64,000 nt of DNA, taken from NCBI GenBank assembly GCA_016927115.1, contig JAFGNH010000126.1:1-64000 (forward strand). The letters run 5' to 3'. Position numbers and translations under genes: made by a program. Below the pieces are notes generated by a model, which saw nothing but the letters and a program-made list of their open reading frames with translations, was not told where the DNA came from and did not search any database. The DNA comes from Anaerolineales bacterium (GTDB taxonomy: Bacteria; Chloroflexota; Anaerolineae; Anaerolineales; E44-bin32). Shown here piece by piece: positions 27,344-36,156 of the stretch; position 1 is the first letter of the stretch; the number at the start of each line of letters is the position of its first letter.

Positions 27344-28113
27344 CAGGCACCACTCATTTTTTTTAAAATTTCATAACATAAGTCAAGGTTTGGAACGCGC
27401 GCTGACCTCAGCCTGATTGTACGTTCACGGTCTTTTTGCAAGTAGGTAAGGTGCAATCTCCCATTATTCAACGTACATGTATTGACATCTTCCCAGGGGA
27501 TAGAAGACCCGGAAACGCTGACTGATCGAGTGGAGACCTGGAGGGGCCCGAAGTCGATGGGTTGATCGGACGCCAGCAGCTTGTCCACCGCAATTCCAAT
27601 TCTCGGGTAGATGCTCGATTTGACTGTCTGGACCAGGTTTTCAAATTCTGCAAGGTCAGCCTCGAGCGTCACTTCCCTCCTGGCAGTATTGGTGGCAAGG
27701 CGGATCCCCGCCTTTTTTTTCCAGATAAAGCCATTAATTCCGTACTGGGTTGCCGTCGTGTAGATTTCCTGAACAGCATCCCAGGGAATGTTGATTTTTT
27801 TCTGCCCCCGTAGAATTTGCAGACCACGGGTATGTGTGCGTACCCGGATCTGGCTGAGCCGATTCCATTGTGCAAGAAACAGGAGCAGCAGTGGAAGAAG
27901 CAGGGCCGACAGGAGCAGCGGGTTCTTGATCCAGTTCCAGATAGCGGCCGGGCCGTAGTGGACATAAGAAAAATACCAAGCATACAAAGCCCATCCGGCA
28001 CTTCCCACCAGACTCAGCATGGTGAGGATGGTGAGTGCAGTATAGAGACGGACCAGGTTTTTCCTGACCCGATACTCCTGCAGCCATCGACCGGATGTTT
28101 TCTGCTTATCCAT
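27343..28113 (-). CDS. Membrane protein with two helices and PH-like domains
   Basis: A 256-residue protein with two N-terminal transmembrane segments (about 20-48 and 65-85). The following cytosolic region holds two repeats of a bacterial PH-like fold (RGLQILRGQKKINIPWDAVQEIYT, then STRSVSVSGSSIPWEDVNTCTL). The repeated I-P-W-[ED]-[AD]-V motif marks both copies. No enzymatic motif is seen. It overlaps the downstream lipoprotein gene by one base, implying shared transcription. Confidence 0.65.
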   Translation of the reverse strand: MDKQKTSGRWLQEYRVRKNLVRLYTALTILTMLSLVGSAGWALYAWYFSYVHYGPAAIWNWIKNPLLLSALLLPLLLLFLAQWNRLSQIRVRTHTRGLQILRGQKKINIPWDAVQEIYTTATQYGINGFIWKKKAGIRLATNTARREVTLEADLAEFENLVQTVKSSIYPRIGIAVDKLLASDQPIDFGPLQVSTRSVSVSGSSIPWEDVNTCTLNNGRLHLTYLQKDRERTIRLRSARVPNLDLCYEILKKMSGA

Positions 28114-28481
28114 AATACGGAGAGCGTCTCCCTTGCCTTTAACCCGGGTTGGTAAAAAGGGCCTGTTAAAGGCATTATATGCAGCTTTCGGTTTTGCAAA
28201 AGGCTTTTGCAGAATGTGATCTCCAAGTTTTCTGAGCTTCGTAGGTATCAGGCCTGGTTCAATTTCTTCTTGTTGTCAGATTCACAGGATTGCATCAGCC
28301 AGTGGTAAGGGTGCAACTCCTATGCCACAATGGCTGGTTCTCATATTCAGATCCTTATGAGATCTGGTGCGTGCATATTTTTCTACCAGTGTCTGCGTAA
28401 TAACTCCACTCTCGTATCTTTTATGCTGGCTGGGGGTTTATGGAGATAGAGTTAATATAAATTCCAGGAGGCGGACTCATT
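28114..28481. other. Divergent intergenic region
   Basis: About 370 bp between divergent genes. A possible imperfect hairpin pairs CAGCCAGTGG (near 28295) with CCACAATGGCTG (near 28326). I do not match it to a known riboswitch class. The degV promoter must lie here. Confidence 0.3.
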
Positions 28482-29330
28482 ATGACGAATATTGCACTGG
28501 TAACTGACAGCACCTCTAATATGCCTGAATCCTTTATAACAAGACATCAGATAAAAATGGCTCATCTTGTGCTGATATGGGGTGAAAAAACGCTTCGCGA
28601 TGGCATAGATATTACAGGTGCTGAGTTTTACCAGCAGCTGAGAACTGCAGAAGTATTGCCTACCACTTCGCAACCAACAGTATCTGAATTCATCGATATT
28701 TATAAACCGCTGGTAGAGGCGGGCACCAAAGTGGTGAGTGTTCATATTTCGGACAAGCTATCCGGAACAGTTCATTCAGCACAACAGGCGAAACATACTC
28801 TCCCGGATGCGGATATAGCGATTATTGATTCAGAAATGGCGGATGCGGCTGCCGGCCTTCAGGTTATGGCTGTAGCCCGGGCGATTGAGGCTGGTATGGA
28901 GTATGAGGATGTGGTCAGTTTTGCTGAGGATGCAAAGAATCGGGGTGGAGCGGTGTTTGCGGTGGATACACTCGAATTCCTGCACCGCGGGGGTCGAATT
29001 GGTGGAGCAAAGAAATTTTTCGGCACTGCCCTGAATATTAAGCCGATTCTTCATCTGTTGGATGGCAAGATCGAAGCCTTGAAGCAGGTACGCACAAAGA
29101 AGCTCGCTCATTCCCAGCTTCTTGATGAGATAGAGGGGCGTTTGGAGGGCAGGCAGGATACACACCTGGTTATCATGCACTCAGATGCGCATGAAGATGC
29201 AGAAGATATGCTGGGTAAAGTGATGGAACGTTTTGCGCCTAAAGAAGCCTTTATTCAACAGATCAATCCGGTCATCGGCGCTCACACCGGCCCAGGAGCA
29301 GTGGGAATCGCATATTATTCTGAATCCTGA
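28482..29330 (+). CDS. DegV family fatty-acid-binding protein
   Basis: A 282-residue cytosolic protein of the DegV family, which binds a fatty acid and can serve as a FakB-type partner of fatty-acid kinase. The family signatures are VTDSTSNMPESF at the N-terminus, TSQPTVSEF, ISDKLSGTVHSA, and FLHRGGRIGGAKKF. Length is normal. No fakA (dihydroxyacetone-kinase-like) gene is adjacent. A GGAGG ribosome-binding site precedes the ATG. Confidence 0.92.
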   Translation: MTNIALVTDSTSNMPESFITRHQIKMAHLVLIWGEKTLRDGIDITGAEFYQQLRTAEVLPTTSQPTVSEFIDIYKPLVEAGTKVVSVHISDKLSGTVHSAQQAKHTLPDADIAIIDSEMADAAAGLQVMAVARAIEAGMEYEDVVSFAEDAKNRGGAVFAVDTLEFLHRGGRIGGAKKFFGTALNIKPILHLLDGKIEALKQVRTKKLAHSQLLDEIEGRLEGRQDTHLVIMHSDAHEDAEDMLGKVMERFAPKEAFIQQINPVIGAHTGPGAVGIAYYSES

Positions 29331-29364
29331 CTGATTCTACGGGACAGGAAGATTGGAAACACAG

Positions 29365-29397
29365 GCCGCCCGCTCATCTGAGTGGGCGGTTTTTTAG
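29365..29397. terminator. Terminator between degV and tatC
   Basis: CCGCCCGCTCA and TGAGTGGGCGG form an 11 bp stem followed by TTTTTT. It just overlaps the last codon of the convergent tatC gene. Confidence 0.88.
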
Positions 29398-30275
29398 TTA
29401 TCTGAGGGTTGTCGGGCTTCCTTCTTCTTCCGCCGACTGTAGTTCCGCTGTGCAAACGCCGCCAGAAGAATGCTGAAGAAGTACAGCACGATCATCGGTG
29501 CCATAACCAGTGCCATGTTGACTGGATCAATGGTTGGTGTAACCACTGCAGCCAGGACCGCCATACCCACAATTGCATAGCGCCAGCCCTGCAGCAGCGT
29601 TTTTGCTTTTATTAACCCGAGGTTCGATAAAGCAAAGATGATCAGTGGGAATTGGAATGCAATACCGATCCAGAACAGCAAACCGGTGACAAACTGGATA
29701 TAGTTCGCCGGGCGTGGAACTGTTGCGATACCCATAAAATTCAACAGAAACGGCAGAGCGCTGGGAAGCAGAATGAAATATGCGAAAGCCATACCTGCAA
29801 TGAATAACAACCCGGCGGCCGGTGAAGCCAGTATCAAAAAGACCCGTTCCGCTCTTTTAAGCCCGGGATTGATAAACATAAACAATTCGAAAGCAATGAA
29901 TGGGAAAGCCAGCGTGATCCCGGATAGCAGGGATACGCGCATGAAAGCCCCAACAGATTCTGTAACTTCAATAGCTTGAAGTGCCTGTATTCCCCCGATA
30001 GGGGCTGCCAGCCAGTCTACAATTTGAGTAGCAAAGGCAAAGCTGATAAGTGTAGCTATTGCGAGGGCTAAAAATCCCCGGAAAAGGTGTTTCCGCAGAT
30101 CATTCAGGTGTTCAACCAGTACGGCGGGGTGCTGAATAGTCTCCGAGAGTGCATCGGGTAGTGAAGTATCTTCCGGTTCATACGTCACGAAATTGTGAAT
30201 CTTACGAAAGGGCCAGCTTATAAGCTTCAATGGATAAAGAAGGATGGATTTGATTTGTTGACAGATTCTTCTCAT
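29394..30275 (-). CDS. tatC: Sec-independent protein translocase TatC
   Basis: A 293-residue membrane protein with the six-helix TatC fold: LVEHLNDLRKHLFRGFLALA, FMRVSLLSGITLAFPFIAFELFMFINPGLKRAER and FPLIIFALSNLGLI. TatC recognises twin-arginine signal peptides of folded exported proteins. The N-terminus is extended by about 50 residues relative to E. coli TatC. It lies just downstream of a TatA/B-type gene in the same direction. Confidence 0.93.
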   Translation of the reverse strand: MRRICQQIKSILLYPLKLISWPFRKIHNFVTYEPEDTSLPDALSETIQHPAVLVEHLNDLRKHLFRGFLALAIATLISFAFATQIVDWLAAPIGGIQALQAIEVTESVGAFMRVSLLSGITLAFPFIAFELFMFINPGLKRAERVFLILASPAAGLLFIAGMAFAYFILLPSALPFLLNFMGIATVPRPANYIQFVTGLLFWIGIAFQFPLIIFALSNLGLIKAKTLLQGWRYAIVGMAVLAAVVTPTIDPVNMALVMAPMIVLYFFSILLAAFAQRNYSRRKKKEARQPSDN

Positions 30276-30346
30276 CCCTGTTCCAATCTCCTGGTATTTT
30301 GGATTGCGCCTTGCTATGTCTGTCTGCCCGGCTTTTTTCCTGCTGG

Positions 30347-30793
30347 TCAGCCGGTGGTATTCTCTTGATTTGGCGTTTCTGTCCCCTTTTCTTCATGTTT
30401 CGAAACGGCTTCCGGAGCAGCAGAAGGGGCATCTGCGATCGGACCGGCTGTTTCAGGTTTGATCGTGCTGCTGGTGTTTAATGAACGATCGAGATCGGAA
30501 AGATCAGACCGCAGATTTCTATTTTCCTGTTTCAAGGATCGGCCGGTCTCCTCCAGGTCGCGTTTGATTGTTTTCAGTTCTTCCACATCAGCTTCACGCA
30601 TGAGGCGACTGGGCAGATCACGAAGGTCGCGGGCAGCTCTGGTGACCATGCGCCATTCGTCAGATCGGTAGATACGGTTCAAGGTTCGCCCCGCAGAGCG
30701 GGCAAGCCTGCTGATGTCTTCGGGTTTGAAAACCAGCAGGATAATCAGGAAGAGAAATAGAAGTTCAAGTGGGCCTACGCCGAAAAAGTTCAT
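30347..30793 (-). CDS. TatA/TatB-type translocase subunit
   Basis: A 148-residue protein with one N-terminal helix (GVGPLELLFLFLIILLVFKPEDI), the typical G-P-x-E-L-L...F-x-P-E-x hinge, then a long amphipathic and charged region predicted to be coiled coil (KTIKRDLEETGRSLKQENRN) and a Pro/Ala-rich tail. Length favours TatB over TatA. Its position directly upstream of tatC supports the assignment. Confidence 0.88.
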   Translation of the reverse strand: MNFFGVGPLELLFLFLIILLVFKPEDISRLARSAGRTLNRIYRSDEWRMVTRAARDLRDLPSRLMREADVEELKTIKRDLEETGRSLKQENRNLRSDLSDLDRSLNTSSTIKPETAGPIADAPSAAPEAVSKHEEKGTETPNQENTTG

Positions 30794-30798
30794 TATGT

Positions 30799-31251
30799 TT
30801 ATGGTTGGCCTGTTTCTTCGATATCCAGGCTCTGTCGGATATCTGCCTGTTTTTCAGCCAGTGATCCCAGGACACCATTGATAAAGCGAGGGGCGCTGTC
30901 AGAGCCGAATAATTTAGCCAGTTCAACAGCTTCATTGATAGCGACTTTGACGGGTGTATCTTTCAACACAGCAAGCTCCCAAAGCGCGAGCCGCAGAATA
31001 TTTCTGTCAATAATGGCCAACTGGTCAACCGGCCACTCCGGGGCATGTTTTGCGATTAAATTGTCGAGAGTTCCTCTTGCTCTTGTCGTTTCCAGTACCA
31101 TAGTACGCAGGAAATCCACGTTGCTGCTGGATAGGTTCGGGGAGTTGTCCACATAGCGTGCGATCACTGATTCAGGTGAATGGTCCACACTGTCAATTTC
31201 GTAAAGAGCCTGGATAGCTATGCGGCGAGCATATCGCCGTTGATGTTTCAT
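30799..31251 (-). CDS. nusB: Transcription antitermination factor NusB
   Basis: A 150-residue all-helical protein of normal NusB length: RRYARRIAIQALYEID at the N-terminus, the central HAPEWPVDQLAIIDRNILRLALWEL and VAINEAVELAKLFGSDSAPRFINGVLG at the C-terminus. NusB binds boxA RNA with S10 and protects rRNA transcripts from Rho. It is packed between the asp23-like gene and the tat genes with short spacers, so it is probably in the same operon. Confidence 0.95.
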   Translation of the reverse strand: MKHQRRYARRIAIQALYEIDSVDHSPESVIARYVDNSPNLSSSNVDFLRTMVLETTRARGTLDNLIAKHAPEWPVDQLAIIDRNILRLALWELAVLKDTPVKVAINEAVELAKLFGSDSAPRFINGVLGSLAEKQADIRQSLDIEETGQP

Positions 31252-31258
31252 ACCTGCA

Positions 31259-31633
31259 TTAATCCTCTACTGCATCACCCGCATACTGGATTTCCTCAAT
31301 GTGAATGTTAACCGTCTTTGTTTGTAAACCGACCATTTCTGTGATTGCACGTGAAATGGCATTCTGGATATTAATACTCACTTCGCGGACATGGACATCT
31401 TTTTCAAGAACGACATAAAGATCGACCGATACCTGGTTGTCCTCGATTTCAATGCGAACACCCTCGCCAATCCCGCGGTGAAAGATTCGATTCACACCAC
31501 CGGGGACCGAGGCCATTCTGCTGACACCGGTGATGGAAAGGGTTGTCAGACGGGCGATAGTAACCAGGACCCGGGGGGCGATGGTTGTTTTTCCATTCGT
31601 ACGTTCGTTCCGGGGCGATTCTTTTTTCGCCAT
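31259..31633 (-). CDS. Asp23/Gls24 family envelope stress protein
   Basis: A 124-residue protein of the Asp23/Gls24 family: IAPRVLVTIARLTTLSITGVSRM, then IEDNQVSVDLYVVLEKDVHVREVSINIQNAISRAI and a VNIHIEEIQY end. Family members line the cell membrane or act in stress. The ATG at 31633 was chosen since AAGGAG stands 7 nt before it. It sits immediately upstream of nusB, the conserved partner order also found in Firmicutes. Confidence 0.9.
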   Translation of the reverse strand: MAKKESPRNERTNGKTTIAPRVLVTIARLTTLSITGVSRMASVPGGVNRIFHRGIGEGVRIEIEDNQVSVDLYVVLEKDVHVREVSINIQNAISRAITEMVGLQTKTVNIHIEEIQYAGDAVED

Positions 31634-31654
31634 GGCAATCTCCTTCATCAGCAT

Positions 31655-32081
31655 GGTGTACCTGTTAACATATTTCGCTGCTTTCTATACTATTCATTGT
31701 AACCCCTGCGGCCGGATTTTGTTTGTTTCCTGATTAACCGCAGATAACCAGCGCAGTGAATACAAACAGGATCAACGTGTCTTGAGATGAGTGTACAGAT
31801 CCAAGTATCCCTCGGGGATTATACCCGAATACAGCATTCGAGTACATCAGCTCCTGGTGGAGCAGCTGCGAATTATCTTTGTGCAGGCGCTGGTTTGTAT
31901 TTCGCACTTTAAGAATGCGAAACACTCTGGCGCTGGTATGGTTTTGGAACAGCAGGCTGCAGATATTGAATACCGGAACAGCTGAGTTTTTCCAGGATAA
32001 ATCTAGCAGTGCGGCGAAAAAGAGGAAACCAAAAAGACTTATACGGGATTCCAAAAAGAAGGAGCTACCCGGTATGGCAGT
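31655..32081. other. Spacer between asp23-like gene and parB
   Basis: About 430 bp with no credible gene. Reading frames here have poor start sites and low-complexity translations. It may hold the promoter for the asp23-nusB-tat operon. Confidence 0.4.
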
Positions 32082-32936
32082 TCAGGATAGAAGCCGATCC
32101 AAAAGTGCGTTGAGTTCTTCGTCGGAGTAGAAGTGAATCATAATGCTGCCGCCTTTTGCACTGCGTTTCAGAGACACTTTTGTGCCCAGAGACTGGCGAA
32201 GTTGATCCTCAAGGTCTGTTTCTTCCGGAGAACGGCCCGGTTTGCTGGTGGCAGTCTTCTTCTCACCGGAAAGCCGCCGGACAAGCTCTTCTGTCTGCCG
32301 GACATTCAAACCCTTATTAAGGATGGTTTGCAGGGCTGCGGATTGAGAGGTGGCATTCGGAAGGGGAAGCAGCGCCCGGGCATGCCCTTCGCTGATTTTG
32401 CCCTCACGCAGCGTATTCTGTACTGCCGGCGGGAGTTTGAGAAGGCGGAAAGTATTCGTAATGGTGCTGCGGTTTTTCCCAACAAGCTTTGCGATATCTT
32501 CATGAGAGAGTGAAAATTCTTCGGCAAGCTGGCGATATCCTTCCGCAGCTTCGAGTGGATTTAGATTGATACGCTGCAGGTTTTCAACCAGAGCCCAGGC
32601 AAGTAGCTGCTGTTCATCCGCCTCTTTGAGAACCACAGGGACAGTTTCCAGTCCGACCATTCTGGCGGCTTGCAGACGGCGTTCTCCGGCGATAAGGAAA
32701 TAGCCGGGTCCTTCGTGGTTTTCAGTTACGATGAGCGGCTGCAGAATGCCGTGGTCGCGGATCGAATCCGCCAGCTCTTTCAGATCTGATTCCTCGAAGA
32801 GTTTGCGCGGCTGACGGGGATTCGGGGAGATGCTGGCCGGATCGATTTCCTGCGTGGATGTTTCCCGAATCGTTTTTTCCTCATCGATAGGGATAAGGGC
32901 ATCCAGACCTTTCCCTAAACCTCGTTTTCGGCTCAT
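32082..32936 (-). CDS. parB: Chromosome partitioning protein ParB
   Basis: A 284-residue ParB. It begins MSRKRGLGKGLDALIPID, the basic peptide that stimulates ParA ATPase. The CTP-binding domain follows (ISPNPRQPRKLFEESDLKELADSI, then FLIAGERRLQAARMVGL, the GERR motif). The central helix-turn-helix that binds parS spans about 125-190 (SHEDIAKLVGKNRSTITNTFRLLKLP), and a C-terminal dimer domain ends the protein. It overlaps parA by 4 bases. I found no perfect parS consensus in the window. Confidence 0.95.
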   Translation of the reverse strand: MSRKRGLGKGLDALIPIDEEKTIRETSTQEIDPASISPNPRQPRKLFEESDLKELADSIRDHGILQPLIVTENHEGPGYFLIAGERRLQAARMVGLETVPVVLKEADEQQLLAWALVENLQRINLNPLEAAEGYRQLAEEFSLSHEDIAKLVGKNRSTITNTFRLLKLPPAVQNTLREGKISEGHARALLPLPNATSQSAALQTILNKGLNVRQTEELVRRLSGEKKTATSKPGRSPEETDLEDQLRQSLGTKVSLKRSAKGGSIMIHFYSDEELNALLDRLLS

Positions 32937-33727
32937 ATCGTCCCTCTTGCAGATGTGATTCTTTGATCGTTTTTCAGCAGTTCATCAGCCAGTTCGCTAT
33001 ACGCCCGGCCGCCGGAGGAAGATGGGGCATACACGGAGATAGGGACCCCGAAAGAAGGAGCCTCTGCCAGTCTGACACTGCGGGGGATGATGGTCTGGAA
33101 TACCTTGTTGGGAAAATGCTGGCTTACTTCATCGACGACATCCTGCGACAGGTTTGTGCGGCTGTCGAACATGGTCAGCAGCATTCCGCGCACAATCAGT
33201 GACGGTTTCAGCCCGGACTGAATGCGTTTCAGCGTATGCATCAGCTGTCCTAAACCTTCCAGTGCCAGATATTCGCACTGTACCGGAATAATGACTCCGT
33301 GAGTAGCTGCAATCAGGCCGTTGAGCGTCAGCAGTCCCAGTGAAGGGGGGCAGTCTATCAGTATGTAATCATACTTGCCGTCTACTGTTCGCAGTCCTCG
33401 AAGCAGCAATGATTCCCGCCCTTCAAGATCAATCAGCTCCACCTGTGCACCGGCGAGCGCCGGGGATGAAGGTATCAGGGACAGGTTGAGCTGCGGGCTG
33501 CGAAGAGTAACTTCCCCGGCCTGTTTTTCACCAAGCAGCAAATCATACGTGCCGGTTTGCATCGTACGGTGATCGATACCAAGGCAGGCAGTTGCGTTTG
33601 CCTGGGCATCAATATCCACCAGTAAAACCCGTTTCCCGGCTTGGGCGAGGTATGCGCCCAGGCTGATTGCTGTAGTGGTTTTTCCCACACCACCCTTCTG
33701 ATTGACAAGTGCGTAGACGATGGTCAT
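32933..33727 (-). CDS. parA: Chromosome partitioning ATPase ParA (Soj)
   Basis: A 264-residue ATPase with the deviant Walker A NQKGGVGKTTTAISLG, Walker A' VLLVDIDAQANA and Walker B YDYILIDCPPSLGLLTLN. It binds DNA when ATP-bound and is released by ParB, moving the origin. It lies between the PfkB kinase gene and parB with 4-base overlaps on both sides. Confidence 0.96.
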   Translation of the reverse strand: MTIVYALVNQKGGVGKTTTAISLGAYLAQAGKRVLLVDIDAQANATACLGIDHRTMQTGTYDLLLGEKQAGEVTLRSPQLNLSLIPSSPALAGAQVELIDLEGRESLLLRGLRTVDGKYDYILIDCPPSLGLLTLNGLIAATHGVIIPVQCEYLALEGLGQLMHTLKRIQSGLKPSLIVRGMLLTMFDSRTNLSQDVVDEVSQHFPNKVFQTIIPRSVRLAEAPSFGVPISVYAPSSSGGRAYSELADELLKNDQRITSARGTI

Positions 33728-34575
33728 CTTTTCAGGTTATTCCTTATCCAGGCAGCTTCTTCTGCCGTAGGCACAGAATCCAGGCCGGTGCGGCGCACAG
33801 ATGCTGCTGCCAGGTAGTTGGCAGCTTCTGCCGCTTTGATGGGATTCCTTGTTTCTTCGAGCGTGATAAAAAATGCGGCTGCAAAAATATCACCACAACC
33901 TGTTGGATCAAGCTCGGTAGAATTTCTGGCTGTAATATGGGTGCGATGGTTCCTATCATACAGGAAAGCGCCATTATCTGCATCTGTTACAACCAGAATT
34001 TCGCAGCGTTTGGCCAGTTGTTCCTCAGCATCCCTGTTTTGCTGCAGGTCTTCCCGGCTTAATACAACAGCATCTGCCTCAGCTGCCCAATCCACAATGG
34101 ATTGCCAGGATCTCAGGCCGACTAAACCGTCGCTGTCGACCTGACGGAGCCAGCCCTGGGGTGTTAATCCTACCCATGAATCCGGAAAACTGTTCAGCAG
34201 ATCCGGTGAAACCAATTGTGAAACAGGGCCGATGTGGATTAAAGGGATGTTCTGCCAGGCGGGAGGAACAGAGGCCGGTGTGAGTGCTTCAGCATATGCG
34301 AGAACTGTCTGCACACGTCCAGCCGGAGTGTATCTGTTTTGAAAAGTAGTTGTTGCTGCAGCCGGATGGTTGTGTATGGTGATCCCATCCAGCTGCCTCA
34401 GGTCTAACTGGGGGTCGAAGGACGAAACAAGAGCTGCGTTTCTGCCCAGAGCTCTGGCAGTGAGCGCAGCATAGCTGGCCGTCCCGCCGAGCCTGTAACC
34501 GTTTTCAGTGAGGTCCCGGGTCAGATGCCCGATGATCAGGTAGTCAAAATCCAGATTTGGATTATGTACAAACAT
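33724..34575 (-). CDS. PfkB-family sugar or nucleoside kinase
   Basis: A 283-residue kinase of the ribokinase/PfkB fold. The N-terminus DYLIIGHLTRDLTENGYRLGG and the C-terminal anion-hole motif DPTGCGDIFAAAFF (catalytic Asp) are clear. The middle is divergent and the substrate is unknown. The gene overlaps parA by 4 bases, an unusual insertion in the jag-parA order, and may be a moonlighting passenger. Confidence 0.85.
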   Translation of the reverse strand: MFVHNPNLDFDYLIIGHLTRDLTENGYRLGGTASYAALTARALGRNAALVSSFDPQLDLRQLDGITIHNHPAAATTTFQNRYTPAGRVQTVLAYAEALTPASVPPAWQNIPLIHIGPVSQLVSPDLLNSFPDSWVGLTPQGWLRQVDSDGLVGLRSWQSIVDWAAEADAVVLSREDLQQNRDAEEQLAKRCEILVVTDADNGAFLYDRNHRTHITARNSTELDPTGCGDIFAAAFFITLEETRNPIKAAEAANYLAAASVRRTGLDSVPTAEEAAWIRNNLKR

Positions 34576-34614
34576 AGCATCGTTCTTCCTGGATTGACTG
34601 CATAGGCCGGAATA

Positions 34615-35355
34615 CTACTGTTTTCGGAAAATGGTCACTTTTCTGCGCTCGCGCTCGCCAATACTTTCTGTGTACACATCCGGGTTATCTCGCAGGGCGA
34701 TATGGATAATTCGGCGTTCATTGGCAGGCATAGGTTCCAGAGAAATACTCCGCCCGCGCTCAACAACCTGTTGAGCCATACGCTGTGCCAGATTTTGCAG
34801 CTGGCGTTCTCTGCGTGCCCGGTAACCCTGTACATCGATGACGACCGCAACCGGTTGGTCCATTTCCTTGGCTACAATCAGCCGTGTGATATATTGGAGC
34901 GCATCCAGTGTTTCAGCGCGTTTTCCAATCAGCACACTAAGATCGCTGCCATTGATAGTCACGAACATGGGGCGAATATGTCCTTCTTCCACTTCTTCAC
35001 CCCATTGGCAATCAACCTTCGCTTCCACGCCCATTCTATCCAGCAGTTCCACAACTACATCATGGGTTACCTGCTCAATATCATCCATTTTTCTGTCAGC
35101 AGCCGGCTTTTGCTCTGCGGAAGCCGCTGTGGAAAGGCCATTCTCTGCGGGAACAGTCTGCTTGTCTTCCTCGCTCTGCAGCGAAACACGGATGCGCGCT
35201 TCCCGATTTCCCAGGCCGAACAGCCCGCGTGTACCTTCGTCGAGAATGGTTATTTCTAGATCTTCTTTCTCGACTCCCAACTGTTCTGCCCCCTGTTGTA
35301 TTGCTTCTTCAACAGTTGGAGCGATAATTACAAGGCTTGCTTTATGCTCTGCCAC
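34615..35355 (-). CDS. jag: RNA-binding protein Jag/KhpB (SpoIIIJ-associated)
   Basis: A 246-residue protein with three parts: a Jag-N domain (EDLEITILDEGTRGLFGLGNREARIRV region), a KH domain (IRPMFVTINGSDLSVLIGKRAETLDALQ region) and a C-terminal R3H domain ending EPMPANERRIIHIALRDNPDV. Such proteins bind RNA and influence cell elongation. It is directly downstream of yidC, the conserved order in many phyla. Confidence 0.93.
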   Translation of the reverse strand: MAEHKASLVIIAPTVEEAIQQGAEQLGVEKEDLEITILDEGTRGLFGLGNREARIRVSLQSEEDKQTVPAENGLSTAASAEQKPAADRKMDDIEQVTHDVVVELLDRMGVEAKVDCQWGEEVEEGHIRPMFVTINGSDLSVLIGKRAETLDALQYITRLIVAKEMDQPVAVVIDVQGYRARRERQLQNLAQRMAQQVVERGRSISLEPMPANERRIIHIALRDNPDVYTESIGERERRKVTIFRKQ

Positions 35356-35372
35356 GATCCTTGTTCCCTCCT

Positions 35373-36143
35373 TCAGGATTGTTTCTTGACTGGTAAGAGT
35401 TTACTCAGATCAAGCTTTCCCATAGCCGCATACTGAAGTATACCAAGCAGGTTTGAGGCTACAAAATACAACGCCAGGCCGGAGGCATAGGAGTAGGCAA
35501 AATACCCCATCAGCACAGGCATATACAGCGACATGAAATTATTCATCATCGCACCCTGTCCCTGATCTGTACCGGTAGAGGGCGGTGTTATTAACTTGGT
35601 CTGGAAATAGGAAGAAAGAACAACAAGGATCGTCAGCACCGGGATCCCGATTGTTGGCAGGAACGGCAGGTACAGGCGTTCCGGTTGTCCAAGATTCATC
35701 CAGAGGAACTGATTGTTCAACGGGATGAGGCTGTCGGGGATAATATCATATATATGGTTGGCCAACTCCATCAACTGAACCGGGGTGGACGCCAGCGACC
35801 GGATAATCGCCTGATACAGGCCGATGATAATTGGGAACTGGATCACGGTGGGGAGACAACCCGACAGCGGATTGAATCCAATTTCCTGGTACAGCTTGAG
35901 CTGTTCTTCCTGCAGCTTTTGTTTGTTATCCTTGTACTTGGTCTGTATGTCCTGCCACTTTTTCGTCTGCTGCAGCTCCTGCATTTTCATGGTGCTTTTC
36001 TGCTGTTTCAGGGTCAGCGGCAAGGTGATCAGGCGGATAATGATCGTGAAAACGATAATCGACAGGCCGAAATTGGATCCCAGTGCCTGGTAGATCATCA
36101 GGAGGATATTAATCATTGGGTCCAGAATTAAATTATTCCACAT
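35373..36143 (-). CDS. yidC: Membrane protein insertase YidC/Oxa1
   Basis: A 256-residue short-form YidC lacking the large periplasmic domain. Features include IIVFTIIIRLITLPLTLKQQKSTMKMQELQ, the hydrophilic groove helices (YQEIGFNPLSGCLPTVIQFPIIIGLYQAI), and the C-terminal helix pair GYFAYSYASGLALYFVASNLLGILQ. It inserts small membrane proteins, alone or with Sec. It lies between the propeller lipoprotein gene and jag. Confidence 0.95.
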   Translation of the reverse strand: MWNNLILDPMINILLMIYQALGSNFGLSIIVFTIIIRLITLPLTLKQQKSTMKMQELQQTKKWQDIQTKYKDNKQKLQEEQLKLYQEIGFNPLSGCLPTVIQFPIIIGLYQAIIRSLASTPVQLMELANHIYDIIPDSLIPLNNQFLWMNLGQPERLYLPFLPTIGIPVLTILVVLSSYFQTKLITPPSTGTDQGQGAMMNNFMSLYMPVLMGYFAYSYASGLALYFVASNLLGILQYAAMGKLDLSKLLPVKKQS

Positions 36144-36156
36144 AGAATTTCCTCAA

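Noticed and set aside
28285..28345. Cobalamin or other known riboswitch before degV
   Set aside because: Only an imperfect hairpin; the B12-box consensus and other conserved blocks are missing.
31734..32054. 106-codon frame between parB and the asp23-like gene
   Set aside because: No ribosome-binding site and no coherent domain; regarded as chance.
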